NCBI RefSeq assembly: GCF_945906775.1
Contig: NZ_CAMDRE010000001.1
Coordinates: 806,001 to 870,000, forward strand
Origin: Citrobacter sp. Marseille-Q6884
Lineage (GTDB): Bacteria; Pseudomonadota; Gammaproteobacteria; Enterobacterales; Enterobacteriaceae
Length of the DNA: 64,000 bases
Direction: 5' to 3'
Of the stretch, positions 46,357-54,411 are shown in pieces; within the stretch, counting starts at the first letter, position 1; every line of letters starts with the position of its first letter. Position numbers and translations under genes: made by a program. The notes under the pieces were generated by a model. It searched no databases, was not told the origin of the DNA, and was given only the letters and a program-made list of their open reading frames with translations.

Positions 46357-46654
46357 CGTCCTGAAGTATTAAAAAAGGGAATAGATTCCCCCAGTTTACC
46401 ACGGACGCGCGTGAACCTTCCCAGAGAAAACAAAGGTTGTTTTTTTATTGTGAGAAATACACTAAATCATTCGAGTCGCATTGAGGCGGCGACGCAGTAA
46501 CAAATTCGTCAGGAACGAATTTGAACAGCCGAAGGCTGCCTCTGGTGAGGGACAAGGATGTCCCTCAGTAAATCCCCGGAAGCGTACATTAAGTACGTGA
46601 CCGGGGTGAGCAAGGAAGCCAACAAAGATGCGGCTTGAAGGATGACGTGTATTT
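46357..46654. promoter_or_regulatory. gntR-yhhW intergenic region
   Basis: The 298-bp stretch contains the gntR promoter in its first ~100 bases (AT-rich) and is then filled by the 198-bp structured element at 46456-46653. No protein gene is supported; the open frame on the minus strand at 46462-46743 runs through the element and into yhhW in another frame. Confidence 0.5.
46456..46653. repeat. 198-bp palindromic (MITE-like) intergenic element
   Basis: Terminal inverted repeats AATACAC (46456-46462) and GTGTATT (46647-46653) bound a run of hairpins: CAAATTCGT/ACGAATTTG (46501-46523), CAGCC/GGCTG (46526-46538), GAGGGACA/TGTCCCTC (46547-46566), and CCCCGG/CCGGGG with inner CGTAC/GTACG (46574-46606). 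All stems except the last are short-loop perfect matches. It has no coding capacity and resembles a repeat seen between genes in many enterobacteria. A related short copy is at 29554-29615. Confidence 0.65.
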
Positions 46655-47350
46655 TTATACTGGCGGCAAGTCAAACAGTAACACTTCGCTATCACTGTCT
46701 GCATGGATGGAGATAGCCTGCTCATCCCAAATCGCCAGACCATCGCTGGTCGTCGCTTTGGTACCGTTAATTGTAACGTTACCTTTTACCACCTGGATCC
46801 AGACACGACGTTCAGCGGCAATTTGATGTACCGACTGTTCATCTTTCACCAGCGCCCAACGATACAGCTCCATATCCTGGTACACTTTCAGCGAACCATC
46901 GCGCGCATCTGGCGACAGCACTAACTGTTTGCCCTGAACAGCATCAAAACGGCGCTGCTCATAGCGTGGCGTAATCCCGTTTTCCTGCGGGATGATCCAA
47001 ATCTGATACAGATGCAGCTTCTCAGTGTCACTCGGGTTGTACTCGGAGTGACGGATCCCCGTCCCGGCACTCATAATCTGGAATTCACCGGCCGGTACCT
47101 GCTCTTTGTTGCCCATGCTGTCCTGATGCTCTACCGCGCCTTCCAGCACATAGGTCAGAATTTCCATGTCTTTATGGGGGTGAGTGCCAAAGCCCTGTCC
47201 TGCGTCAATCACGTCATCGTTAATCACGCGCAGTGCAGAGAACCCCATAAAATTCGGGTCATAGTAGTTAGCAAAAGAGAAGGTATGCCAGGAATCCAGC
47301 CAACCATGATTAGCATGGCCACGGTCATTCGCTTTGCGTAAATAGATCAT
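46655..47350 (-). CDS. yhhW: YhhW, pirin-family quercetin 2,3-dioxygenase
   Basis: Started at 47350 (MIYLRKANDRGHANHG) the protein has 231 residues, as in E. coli; an in-frame extension of 34 codons upstream is unlikely to be translated. It is a bicupin of the pirin family. Metal ligands are in GTHPHKDMEI (two His, about 57 and 59) and in the AVEHQDS (His) and GTGIRHSEYN regions. E. coli YhhW can open the ring of the flavonol quercetin in vitro; the natural substrate is unknown. It follows yhhX in the same direction at 123 bp, separated by a hairpin. The 198-bp element starts just after its stop codon. Confidence 0.94.
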   Translation of the reverse strand: MIYLRKANDRGHANHGWLDSWHTFSFANYYDPNFMGFSALRVINDDVIDAGQGFGTHPHKDMEILTYVLEGAVEHQDSMGNKEQVPAGEFQIMSAGTGIRHSEYNPSDTEKLHLYQIWIIPQENGITPRYEQRRFDAVQGKQLVLSPDARDGSLKVYQDMELYRWALVKDEQSVHQIAAERRVWIQVVKGNVTINGTKATTSDGLAIWDEQAISIHADSDSEVLLFDLPPV

Positions 47351-47424
47351 TGTGTTCACCCCCAGATGTTTTCGATGGAGTAAGTGTGGACTCAATCCGA
47401 CCGGGATCATAGAGGGTGAAAATT

Positions 47425-47465
47425 GACTCCTCTGTTCAAAAAATATGAACAAAGCCAGAGGAGTC
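47425..47465 (-). terminator. yhhX terminator-like hairpin
   Basis: GACTCCTCTG (47425-47434) pairs with CAGAGGAGTC (47456-47465), with a further GTTCA/TGAAC stem inside (47434-47450). On the minus strand it begins nine bases after the yhhX stop codon and is followed by AATTTTC. It probably ends yhhX transcripts before yhhW. Confidence 0.7.
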
Positions 47466-47473
47466 GGATTACG

Positions 47474-48511
47474 TTATTTAGCGAGGGTAATTGTCGCCGG
47501 AGAAGCCTGTTCGAAGGCGCGTTCAAGGAGTTCCAGATTAGTAAGAACTTCAGATTCCTTGACGTAATTAGGCGTACCGGTTGTCAGTGTCTGATACAAC
47601 GCATCATAAACACGACCATAGTCTCCCACTTCCGGCTTCACCTCTTCTTTTACCGTCACGCCCGCGTCATTCACGTATTCCAGCACACCGACTGAATCAT
47701 CAGCCGCAAAGCCCGCTTCCCCCGGCATAATATTCGCCTTCAGGCTGGTTTCCTGCTGATCGATACCGTATTTGATAAACGAACCTTTGGTGCCGTGAAC
47801 AATAAACTTCGGATAGTCGATTTTCACCAGATGGCTGGTTTTAACAATCGCCTTCAGATCGCCGTAGAACAGCTGCGCTTCGAACGTGTCATCGGGGTTC
47901 GCTTTGTTGCGCAGGCTGCGAATGTCATAGGCTGCATGATCGGGACGGCCGAACAGCGAGATGATCTGATCCATGGTGTGTACGCCCAGACCATAAAACG
48001 CGCCATCCTGCGGCAGACCCGGCTTGGTTTCCGCCACCGGTCGGTAATAATCAAAATGACTTTCGATCTCAACGATATCGCCCAACTTACCGCTCTCAAT
48101 CGCTTTTTTGGCGGTGAGGAAGCAGGAATCAAAACGACGATTCTGATACGGCGTCACAGTCAGTCCCTTACTTTTCGCCAGCTCAAATAACGCTTTTGCC
48201 TCAGCCAGCGTCGGCGTGAAGGGTTTCTCCACCAGGACGTTTTTACCCGCTTCCAGCGCCCGTTTTGCATATTCAAAGTGGCTGTCAGCATGGGTACAGA
48301 CGATCACCAGTTTCACCTGCGGATCGTCTAAGATCTCGTTCAGGTCGCTGGTAAAGTGAATATGCGAATACTGCGGCGCCTGCTCTTCCGGTTTGGCATG
48401 ACGACGGAAAATATGCGCGACATGCCAGCTCTCTTTGCGATTGAGTACATACGGTAAATGATAGCGCGTGGTGCTTTTACCAAACCCAATAAATGCGCAG
48501 TGTAAGGTCAT
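47474..48511 (-). CDS. yhhX: YhhX, Gfo/Idh/MocA-family oxidoreductase
   Basis: The start at 48511 (MTLHCAFIGFGKSTTRYH) gives 345 residues, the E. coli length; a 56-residue upstream extension is not supported. The Rossmann motif is FIGFGKSTTRYHLPYV at the N-terminus, and the catalytic Lys of the family is in NVLVEKPFTPT (about residue 94). The C-terminal domain is the Gfo/Idh beta-sheet fold. The substrate is unknown. Its neighbour yhhW and the ryhB locus are as in E. coli, but a bactofilin gene now separates yhhX from ryhB. It is divergent from that gene. Confidence 0.93.
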   Translation of the reverse strand: MTLHCAFIGFGKSTTRYHLPYVLNRKESWHVAHIFRRHAKPEEQAPQYSHIHFTSDLNEILDDPQVKLVIVCTHADSHFEYAKRALEAGKNVLVEKPFTPTLAEAKALFELAKSKGLTVTPYQNRRFDSCFLTAKKAIESGKLGDIVEIESHFDYYRPVAETKPGLPQDGAFYGLGVHTMDQIISLFGRPDHAAYDIRSLRNKANPDDTFEAQLFYGDLKAIVKTSHLVKIDYPKFIVHGTKGSFIKYGIDQQETSLKANIMPGEAGFAADDSVGVLEYVNDAGVTVKEEVKPEVGDYGRVYDALYQTLTTGTPNYVKESEVLTNLELLERAFEQASPATITLAK

Positions 48512-48688
48512 CTCTTGCTGTCCCAGGTTACTGTTTATGGTTTTTACCATAGCGTAACCTGACCCCGAAATTAACCCCCTAAAACACATATTGGCAGTAA
48601 TAATCCGTCCGAGTGATGTTTCCACAAACATTATTCCATGAAGCAATAAATTGCATAATAAACAATATCTTAAAATCACTCCATTGCC

Positions 48689-48717
48689 TTGACCAGGTTA
48701 ACTAAATTCTGGATAAA
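48689..48717 (+). promoter_or_regulatory. Candidate promoter of the bactofilin gene
   Basis: TTGACC (48689-48694) and GATAAA (48712-48717) are 17 bp apart and resemble -35 and -10 boxes. They lie about 90 bp upstream of the favoured start at 48811. The surrounding 48512-48810 gap shows nothing else firm apart from A/T-rich runs near yhhX. Confidence 0.35.
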
Positions 48718-48810
48718 GACCCTCTGAAGGACGCAGTCCCCTGCCCGGCACCCAACGTGATGCCTGATACGACGCGTTCATGCTGCCAAAGGAGTGGCCA
48801 TCCATTTGAC

Positions 48811-49533
48811 ATGGAAAGACAGTATCTCGCGTTAAACAGTGCGTTTTTTTTCTGGATACTGGGTCTCATCGCCTGGTACTTCAACGTCACGCATCTGGCC
48901 CTGTTTTCAGGTGCGCTGACCCTTTCATTATTCATCATCCACATCCGACTTAATCAGGTTAATCAAATGTTTAGAAAGAACAAGTCAGTAGAAACCCCAC
49001 AGACTGTTGTAAGCGCATCCCCTACCGCCAACGAGACAGAAACGGCTGAAACAACGGAAACGAAAAAGAATGAAACGACCGTTATTGCCAGTGATGTCCG
49101 TTTTGAAGGCAACATCACCTCCAGCAAACATGTGTACGTTTACGGGGTACTGCATGGGAACATCGACGCCAAAGAGAGCCTGATAAAAGTCATGCGCGGG
49201 GGTTTAGTCGAAGGGAATATCACCTGTCGCGAGCTCATTATCGACGGCAGTGTTATCGGTCAGTGCACAAGCAATGCAATTGATATCTACGATAATGGCA
49301 GCGTGACCGGGACACTCGCCTACCATTCACTGTCGGTAAAAAAGGGTGGGACCTTTTCCGGTCAGGCGGATGTATTGCCGCCGCAGGTGGAACATGCCAA
49401 CACGGGTCGTCCGGTGGCAGGAAAATCGCCCGAAGCAGCAGACACGCCTGATGGGCAAAATATATCGACACCGCCCCAATCCGTGCTGAACGCGCCAAAA
49501 AACCAAAAAAAAAGCCAGCACGCGGCTGGCTAA
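48811..49533 (+). CDS. Membrane-anchored bactofilin (polymer-forming cytoskeletal protein)
   Basis: From the ATG at 48811 (MERQYLALNS) the protein has 240 residues; a GTG/ATG pair at 48757/48760 would add 17-18. Neither start has a well-placed Shine-Dalgarno: AAGGAG at 48789-48794 is about 16 bases from 48811. Residues 8-22 and 25-46 form two membrane helices. A Thr/Glu-rich linker (55-92) leads to a bactofilin beta-helix core (92-187) with repeating DVRFEGNITS, GVLHGNIDAKE, GGLVEGNITC, GSVIGQCTSN and GSVTGTLAYHS turns. A loose tail follows. Bactofilins polymerise without nucleotide and act in cell shape and polarity. It is absent from this locus in K-12. The last codons and stop lie in the complement of the RyhB terminator. 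Confidence 0.85.
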   Translation: MERQYLALNSAFFFWILGLIAWYFNVTHLALFSGALTLSLFIIHIRLNQVNQMFRKNKSVETPQTVVSASPTANETETAETTETKKNETTVIASDVRFEGNITSSKHVYVYGVLHGNIDAKESLIKVMRGGLVEGNITCRELIIDGSVIGQCTSNAIDIYDNGSVTGTLAYHSLSVKKGGTFSGQADVLPPQVEHANTGRPVAGKSPEAADTPDGQNISTPPQSVLNAPKNQKKSQHAAG

Positions 49534-49604
49534 AGTAATACTGGAAGCAATGTGAGCAATGTCGTGCTTTCAGGTTCTCCGTAAGGTTCCCCTGAACGCA
49601 GAGC
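49505..49604 (-). ncRNA. ryhB: RyhB, iron-responsive small RNA
   Basis: The minus strand carries the conserved RyhB core GAGAACCTGAAAGCACGACA, then TTGCTCACATTGCTTCCAG and TATTACTT. The terminator stem AGCCAGC/GCTGGCT (49513-49531) and a nine-U tail follow. The 5' end (from about 49604) differs from E. coli and makes the RNA about 100 rather than 90-95 nt, but a TTCAGG/CCTGAA 5' stem is kept. RyhB pairs with mRNAs of iron-using proteins with Hfq and lowers them when iron is scarce. A Fur box overlaps the promoter. It lies between the bactofilin gene and yhhY, in the place known from E. coli. Confidence 0.95.
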
Positions 49605-49626
49605 AATAATAATCATTCTCATTCGC
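49605..49626 (-). promoter_or_regulatory. ryhB promoter and Fur box
   Basis: On the minus strand GCGAATGAGAATGATTATTA combines GAATGAGAATGATTATT, a Fur box, with the -10-like TATTAT just before the RyhB start point. Iron-loaded Fur would repress it, as in E. coli. Confidence 0.85.
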
Positions 49627-49719
49627 ACTTGTCCAATACTTTTTGCAAAAAAATGCTGTTGACGTACTTTTCAATCTCAGCGAGTGTAAATACTCAATTA
49701 ACCCTGAAGGAGATAAGGA

Positions 49720-50208
49720 ATGAGTGAGATAGTGATACGCCACGCTGAACCAAAAGACTACGACGCAATTCGTCAGATCCATGCCCAGCCAGAGGTGTAT
49801 CACAACACGCTACAGGTTCCTCATCCTTCCATCGAGATGTGGCAGGGACGACTCGCCGAGCAAACCGGAATCAAACAGCTGGTTGCCTGCATTGACGATC
49901 TCGTCGTGGGACATCTTACCATTGCAGTGACCCAGCGCCCTCGCCGCAGCCACGTCGCTGATTTTGGTATCTGCGTCGACGCCAGATGGCAGAACCGCGG
50001 CGTCGCCAGCGCGCTCATTCGCACGATGACAGACATGTGCGACAACTGGCTGCGCGTTGACCGTATCGAGTTAACGGTGTTTGTCGATAATGCGCCCGCT
50101 GTTGCGGTCTACAAGAAGCATGGATTTGAAATCGAAGGCACGGGCAAAAAGTATGGTCTGCGCAATGGCGAATATGTTGATGCGTACTTTATGGCGCGAG
50201 TGAAATAA
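49720..50208 (+). CDS. yhhY: YhhY, GNAT-family N-acetyltransferase
   Basis: The protein has 162 residues. The acetyl-CoA-binding motif is in VDARWQNRGVASALIRTM (about 87-104), and the N-terminal strand starts IVIRHAEPKDYDAI. A strong ribosome binding site (GAAGGAGATAAGG) precedes the ATG. E. coli YhhY acetylates amino acids such as phenylalanine and methionine and some dipeptides and amino-acid analogues. It is separated from RyhB by the Fur box and about 95 bp, and followed by a REP-like hairpin and ggt; the K-12 genes yhhZ and others are absent here. Confidence 0.95.
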   Translation: MSEIVIRHAEPKDYDAIRQIHAQPEVYHNTLQVPHPSIEMWQGRLAEQTGIKQLVACIDDLVVGHLTIAVTQRPRRSHVADFGICVDARWQNRGVASALIRTMTDMCDNWLRVDRIELTVFVDNAPAVAVYKKHGFEIEGTGKKYGLRNGEYVDAYFMARVK

Positions 50209-50209
50209 A

Positions 50210-50241
50210 AAAACGGCCCGGTGGCGCTGTGCCGACCGGGC
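50210..50241. terminator. REP-like hairpin between yhhY and ggt
   Basis: GCCCGGT (50216-50222) and ACCGGGC (50235-50241) with a 12-base loop lie in the 87-bp gap between convergent yhhY and ggt. An A tract on the left side becomes a U tract for leftward transcripts, so it could terminate ggt. Confidence 0.7.
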
Positions 50242-50295
50242 TGACACGGCATCAAACGTCGGCCGGGTAAGGGGAAGCCACTACCCGGCAAAACA

Positions 50296-52041
50296 TCAGT
50301 ACCCTGCCGTTAGATCGTCCACTGAACGTGGGTCAGATGCACCGTACAGCGCGCCATCCGGCCCTACCATAATGCTCTGAGTGCTACCCATCGCCTCTTT
50401 CAGCACCACTTTTTGCCCTTTTTGTTCCAACAATTTGAGGGTATCCGGGCTGAAGCCTTTCTCGATACGCAGCTCATCCGGTAACCACTGGTGGTGAAAA
50501 CGTGGCGCATTGGTGGCTTCGGCGACGTTCATTCCAAAATCGATGCTGTTGACGACCATTTGCAGCACAGTCGTAATAATGCGGCTGCCGCCAGGACTGC
50601 CAGTAACCAGCCAGGTTTTACCATCCTTCACCACGATGGTCGGTGACATTGATGACAGTGGGCGCTTGTTCGGTCCAACCGCGTTGGCATCGCCGCCAAC
50701 CAGCCCGTAAACGTTCGGCACACCCGGTTTGGCCGAGAAGTCGTCCATTTCGTTATTGAGCAAAATACCGGTATTACCCGCCACAATCCCGGTACCGAAG
50801 GTCGTGTTCAGGGTATAGGTCACCGCAACAGCATTACCGTCTTTATCCACCACCGAGAAGTGGGTGGTCTGATTGCTTTCATACGGCGCGAGCTTGCCCG
50901 GTTTAATCTGACTGGACGGCTTCGCTTTGTTGATATCAATCTGATCGGCAATCGATTTGGCATAGGCTTTGTTGGTCAACGCCTGCCACGGCACCTTCAC
51001 AAAGTCCGGGTCGCCAAGATATTCCGAACGGTCGGCGTAGGCATATTTCTCTGCTTCAGCCATGACCTGCATAGCATCGGCGCTGCCAAATCCGTATTTC
51101 TTCATATCGAAGTTTTCAAGGATATTGAGGATCTGCACGATATGAATACCGCCAGAGGACGGAGGCGGCATGGAGAAGACCTGATAACCACGATAGTCAC
51201 CGCTGATCGGGGTACGCTCAACGGCTTTGTAGGCCGCCAGATCTGCTTTAGTCATCAACCCGCCGTTCTTCTGCATTTCCTGGGCAATCTGATCGGCAAT
51301 CGCCCCTTTATAAAAAGCATCCGGGCCGTTCTCGGCGATCATCTCCAGGCTTTTCGCCAGGTTTTTCTGTACCAGCTTGTCACCCTTTTTCAGCGGCTCG
51401 CCGTCTTTCCAGAAAATGGCTTTGCTGTTCTCATGGTTAGGGATCACTTCACTGCCGTAGGTCTTCAGATCGTCGGCCAGCGCATCGTTTACCACGAAAC
51501 CGTCTTCCGCCAGTTTCATGGCCGGGCGTACCACTTTATTCAGCGGCAGGGTGCCGTATTTTTCCAGCGCCAGCGAGAAGCCCGCAACGGTACCCGGCGT
51601 GCCAGAAGCCAGATGTGAGGTCAGCGACTTTTTAGCATCCGGGTTACCCTGCTCATCAAGGAACATGTCACGGGTCGCGCTGGCGGGCGCCATTTCGCGA
51701 AAATCAATCGCCGTCGTATTGCCATCTTTGGTGCGCAGCAGCATAAAACCGCCACCACCCAGGTTCCCCGCCTGGGGATGGGTCACCGCCAGCGCATAGC
51801 CGACAGCAACGGCGGCGTCTACGGCATTCCCACCTTGTTTAAGAATATCGACACCTACCTGCGTGGCCAGTGAATCCACTGAGGCGACCATCCCCTGCTT
51901 TGCCCGTACGGGATGGAACACATCTTCCTCCACACCGTAGGACACCGGTGGCGGCGCTGCCGGTGCAGCGGCAACACTAAAACAACTTCCTGAGAGCAGA
52001 GCAGCAATGGCTACCCGGCGTAAAAACGTCGGTTTTATCAT
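50296..52041 (-). CDS. ggt: Gamma-glutamyltranspeptidase (periplasmic)
   Basis: The precursor has 581 residues (E. coli 580). A signal peptide is clear: MIKPTFLRRVAIAALLSGSCFSVAAA with cleavage after about residue 26. The autocleavage Thr that becomes the N-terminus of the small subunit is in ESNQTTHFSVVDKDG (about 391). The small-subunit residues SMSPTIV and GSPGGSRI are present. The enzyme hydrolyses or transfers the gamma-glutamyl group of glutathione in the periplasm, so extracellular glutathione can be used. It diverges from yhhA across 117 bp. Confidence 0.98.
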   Translation of the reverse strand: MIKPTFLRRVAIAALLSGSCFSVAAAPAAPPPVSYGVEEDVFHPVRAKQGMVASVDSLATQVGVDILKQGGNAVDAAVAVGYALAVTHPQAGNLGGGGFMLLRTKDGNTTAIDFREMAPASATRDMFLDEQGNPDAKKSLTSHLASGTPGTVAGFSLALEKYGTLPLNKVVRPAMKLAEDGFVVNDALADDLKTYGSEVIPNHENSKAIFWKDGEPLKKGDKLVQKNLAKSLEMIAENGPDAFYKGAIADQIAQEMQKNGGLMTKADLAAYKAVERTPISGDYRGYQVFSMPPPSSGGIHIVQILNILENFDMKKYGFGSADAMQVMAEAEKYAYADRSEYLGDPDFVKVPWQALTNKAYAKSIADQIDINKAKPSSQIKPGKLAPYESNQTTHFSVVDKDGNAVAVTYTLNTTFGTGIVAGNTGILLNNEMDDFSAKPGVPNVYGLVGGDANAVGPNKRPLSSMSPTIVVKDGKTWLVTGSPGGSRIITTVLQMVVNSIDFGMNVAEATNAPRFHHQWLPDELRIEKGFSPDTLKLLEQKGQKVVLKEAMGSTQSIMVGPDGALYGASDPRSVDDLTAGY

Positions 52042-52158
52042 CGTTATTCTCCAGATGTTAGGGGTCAGCCCCCACTAAGCCTGGTGCATAACTCTGAAAT
52101 AATCATCGTAACGGCGAGAAAGGAGTAAACTTAAGAGATCCCCGAGAGGAGAAAAGCG

Positions 52159-52602
52159 ATGAAACGACTCTTGATATTAGCCATGCTATTGCCGTTTGCA
52201 GGCTTTGCACAGCCCATCAACACCATGAATAACCCGAATCAACCGGGTTATCAGATCCCGAGTCAGCAGCGTATGCAGACACAAATGCAGACGCAGCAAA
52301 TTCAGCAGAAAGGGATGCTCAACCAGCAGTTGCAATCACAGACGCGCATGCAACAGCAGCATATGGAAAATCAAATCAATACCAACTCCCAGCGAATACG
52401 CCAGTCTCAGCCAGGGGAGCTTAATCCTGGTCAGCAGCAAATGCTGCCCAATAACCAAGGTGGGATGTTAAGCGGCACCCGTAACCCGGACAGTTCGCTG
52501 AATAAACAGCAGCAAATGCTGCCGGAGAAAAAGAATGGCGACATGTTGAAACCGTCCAACACGCCGCAACCCAATGTTCCGTTAAAAACGATTGGACCTT
52601 AA
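52159..52602 (+). CDS. yhhA: YhhA, DUF2756 secreted Gln/Asn/Met-rich protein
   Basis: The protein has 147 residues (E. coli 146). An N-terminal signal peptide MKRLLILAMLLPFAGFA ends before QPINTM. The mature part is dominated by Gln, Met and Asn in short runs (for example QTQMQTQQIQQKG), suggesting an unfolded or low-complexity periplasmic protein. Its function is unknown. A strong ribosome binding site (GAGAGGAG) precedes the ATG. Its last four bases overlap the end of ugpQ on the other strand. Confidence 0.92.
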   Translation: MKRLLILAMLLPFAGFAQPINTMNNPNQPGYQIPSQQRMQTQMQTQQIQQKGMLNQQLQSQTRMQQQHMENQINTNSQRIRQSQPGELNPGQQQMLPNNQGGMLSGTRNPDSSLNKQQQMLPEKKNGDMLKPSNTPQPNVPLKTIGP

Positions 52603-53342
52603 TAGGGCTGAAAGTCGGGTCCAATGGTATCAATCGCATCAGTGCAGATGCAGTCCACTCCCCAGCGCAATAGCTCGGCCGCGCGCTGGGGCCGGTTGAC
52701 GGTATAAACCAGAATCCGTAAGCCCGCATCGCGTAACGCATCCACACGCGCCTCATCTAGCAGCTTATGGTCAAGATGAATCGATACGCAGCCCAGTCTC
52801 GCGGTGATTTCACGCCAGTCGTCGCGCCACTCATCGAGTAAAAGCCCGCGCGGCAACTCAGGCGCCGCCTGTTGCGCCGCCTCAAGGGCGTCAATTTCGA
52901 AGGATGAAAGCAGCGGTGGCGTCATATCTGCCCACAGTTCCCGCGCGGCCAGCGCCACGACGTTGCCGGTTAACGTCCCGGAACCTGTCGTGGGTTTGAT
53001 CTCAATATTCGCCATCATACCGTGCTGACGGCAGCGCTCGGCCACCTGTGAGAGCAACGGCAGAGGTTCACCTTTAAACTCCCCGCTAAACCAGCCGCCC
53101 GCGTCTACACGCAGTAAATCCTGCCAGTTCAGTTCACCGGCAACACCCCAACCGTTGCTGGTACGCTCCAGATTGTCATCGTGCAGCAAAAAGATCTCGC
53201 CGTCTTTTGACAACTTGGCGTCAAACTCAATCATGGTATGCCCGTATCGCGCCCCCACGTCGATCGCCGCCAGTGTGTTCTCCGGTGCCAGTTTGCCGCC
53301 GCCGCGGTGGGCGACAATATGGGGATAAGGCCAGTTACTCAT
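52599..53342 (-). CDS. ugpQ: Cytosolic glycerophosphodiester phosphodiesterase UgpQ
   Basis: The protein has 247 residues with a GDPD TIM barrel. Catalytic residues are in VAHRGGGKLAPENTL (His and Glu, residues about 10-24) and IEFDAKLSKDGEIFLLHDDNLERT (Glu, Asp and His, about 39-61). It splits glycerophosphodiesters brought in by the Ugp transporter into glycerol-3-phosphate and an alcohol. It is last in ugpBAECQ and overlaps ugpC by four bases (ATGA). Unlike periplasmic GlpQ it has no signal peptide. Confidence 0.97.
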   Translation of the reverse strand: MSNWPYPHIVAHRGGGKLAPENTLAAIDVGARYGHTMIEFDAKLSKDGEIFLLHDDNLERTSNGWGVAGELNWQDLLRVDAGGWFSGEFKGEPLPLLSQVAERCRQHGMMANIEIKPTTGSGTLTGNVVALAARELWADMTPPLLSSFEIDALEAAQQAAPELPRGLLLDEWRDDWREITARLGCVSIHLDHKLLDEARVDALRDAGLRILVYTVNRPQRAAELLRWGVDCICTDAIDTIGPDFQPY

Positions 53343-54409
53343 ACACGTTGTCCTGTTTCGCCATCAAAGAGATGCAAATGATGTTCTGGCAGATGCAGCC
53401 ATAGTGTGCTGCCCGCCGTCGGGCGATGCTGATGCGCCAGTCGCACCACCAGCTTTTGTTCACCCCAGCGTCCGTGTGCCAGGTTATCCGCGCCCAGCAT
53501 TTCCAGCGTGTCTAACACCTGCGGCACACCGCCTTCGGCCTGCGAGCTTAGCGCAATATGCTCCGGGCGGATACCCAACGTCATTTTACGTCCCGCTAAG
53601 CGACGATACGCATCGCCAATAGGCAACATCATGCCCCCTTCCAGTTCAAAATGACTGCCAGAGGCGCTGATATGTCCTTCCAACAGGTTCATGGCCGGGC
53701 TGCCAATAAAACTCGCCACAAAGCGGCTGGCCGGTTTTTCGTAGACTTCAACCGGGGTGCCAATTTGCTCCGCGATACCTTTGTTCATCACCAGCACGCG
53801 TTGAGCAAGGGTCATGGCTTCAACCTGATCGTGCGTGACATAAAGTGACGTGGTTTTCAGTCGGCGGTGCAGATGTTGTAACTCAAGGCGCATCTGCACA
53901 CGCAGCTTGGCATCAAGGTTGGACAGCGGTTCATCAAACAGGAATACCGCCGGGTCACGCACAATTGCCCGCCCCATCGCGACACGCTGCCGCTGACCGC
54001 CGGAAAGTTCTCTTGGGCGGCGCTTGAGCAACTCACCCAATTCAAGAATACGCGCCGCCTCTTTCACCCGCTCAGCAATATGTTCCTTGCTCATACCGCG
54101 GATCTTCAGTCCCCAGGCCATGTTTTCTTCCACGCTCATATGCGGGTAAAGGGCATAGTTCTGAAACACCATCGCAATGCCGCGATCCTTCGGCTCCATC
54201 TCCGTAACCCGCTTGCCGTCAATCCAGACATCGCCACTGCTCACCCGTTCCAGCCCGGCCACCATCCGCAGTAGCGTAGACTTACCGCAACCGGAAGGAC
54301 CAACCATCACAATAAATTCCCCGTCCGCGACATCCAGCGTCAGCGGTTTAATCACCTGGGTTTTTCCGTCCCAGCTTTTGGTTACTGCTTGTAGTTTTAA
54401 ACCCGCCAT
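53339..54409 (-). CDS. ugpC: UgpC, ATPase of the glycerol-3-phosphate ABC importer
   Basis: The protein has 356 residues. It shows Walker A GPSGCGKST (about 38-46), signature LSGGQRQRV (about 136), Walker B FLFDEPLSNLD and the H-loop TSLYVTHDQVEA. A C-terminal regulatory TOBE domain (about 240-356) is like that of MalK, which it can replace in E. coli. It powers uptake of sn-glycerol-3-phosphate and glycerophosphodiesters. It is two bases from ugpE and overlaps ugpQ. Confidence 0.98.
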   Translation of the reverse strand: MAGLKLQAVTKSWDGKTQVIKPLTLDVADGEFIVMVGPSGCGKSTLLRMVAGLERVSSGDVWIDGKRVTEMEPKDRGIAMVFQNYALYPHMSVEENMAWGLKIRGMSKEHIAERVKEAARILELGELLKRRPRELSGGQRQRVAMGRAIVRDPAVFLFDEPLSNLDAKLRVQMRLELQHLHRRLKTTSLYVTHDQVEAMTLAQRVLVMNKGIAEQIGTPVEVYEKPASRFVASFIGSPAMNLLEGHISASGSHFELEGGMMLPIGDAYRRLAGRKMTLGIRPEHIALSSQAEGGVPQVLDTLEMLGADNLAHGRWGEQKLVVRLAHQHRPTAGSTLWLHLPEHHLHLFDGETGQRV

Positions 54410-54411
54410 TT

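Noticed and set aside
46462..46743. 93-codon minus-strand frame across the palindromic element and yhhW end
   Set aside because: Overlaps yhhW in another frame and is built from hairpin sequence; no start signal.
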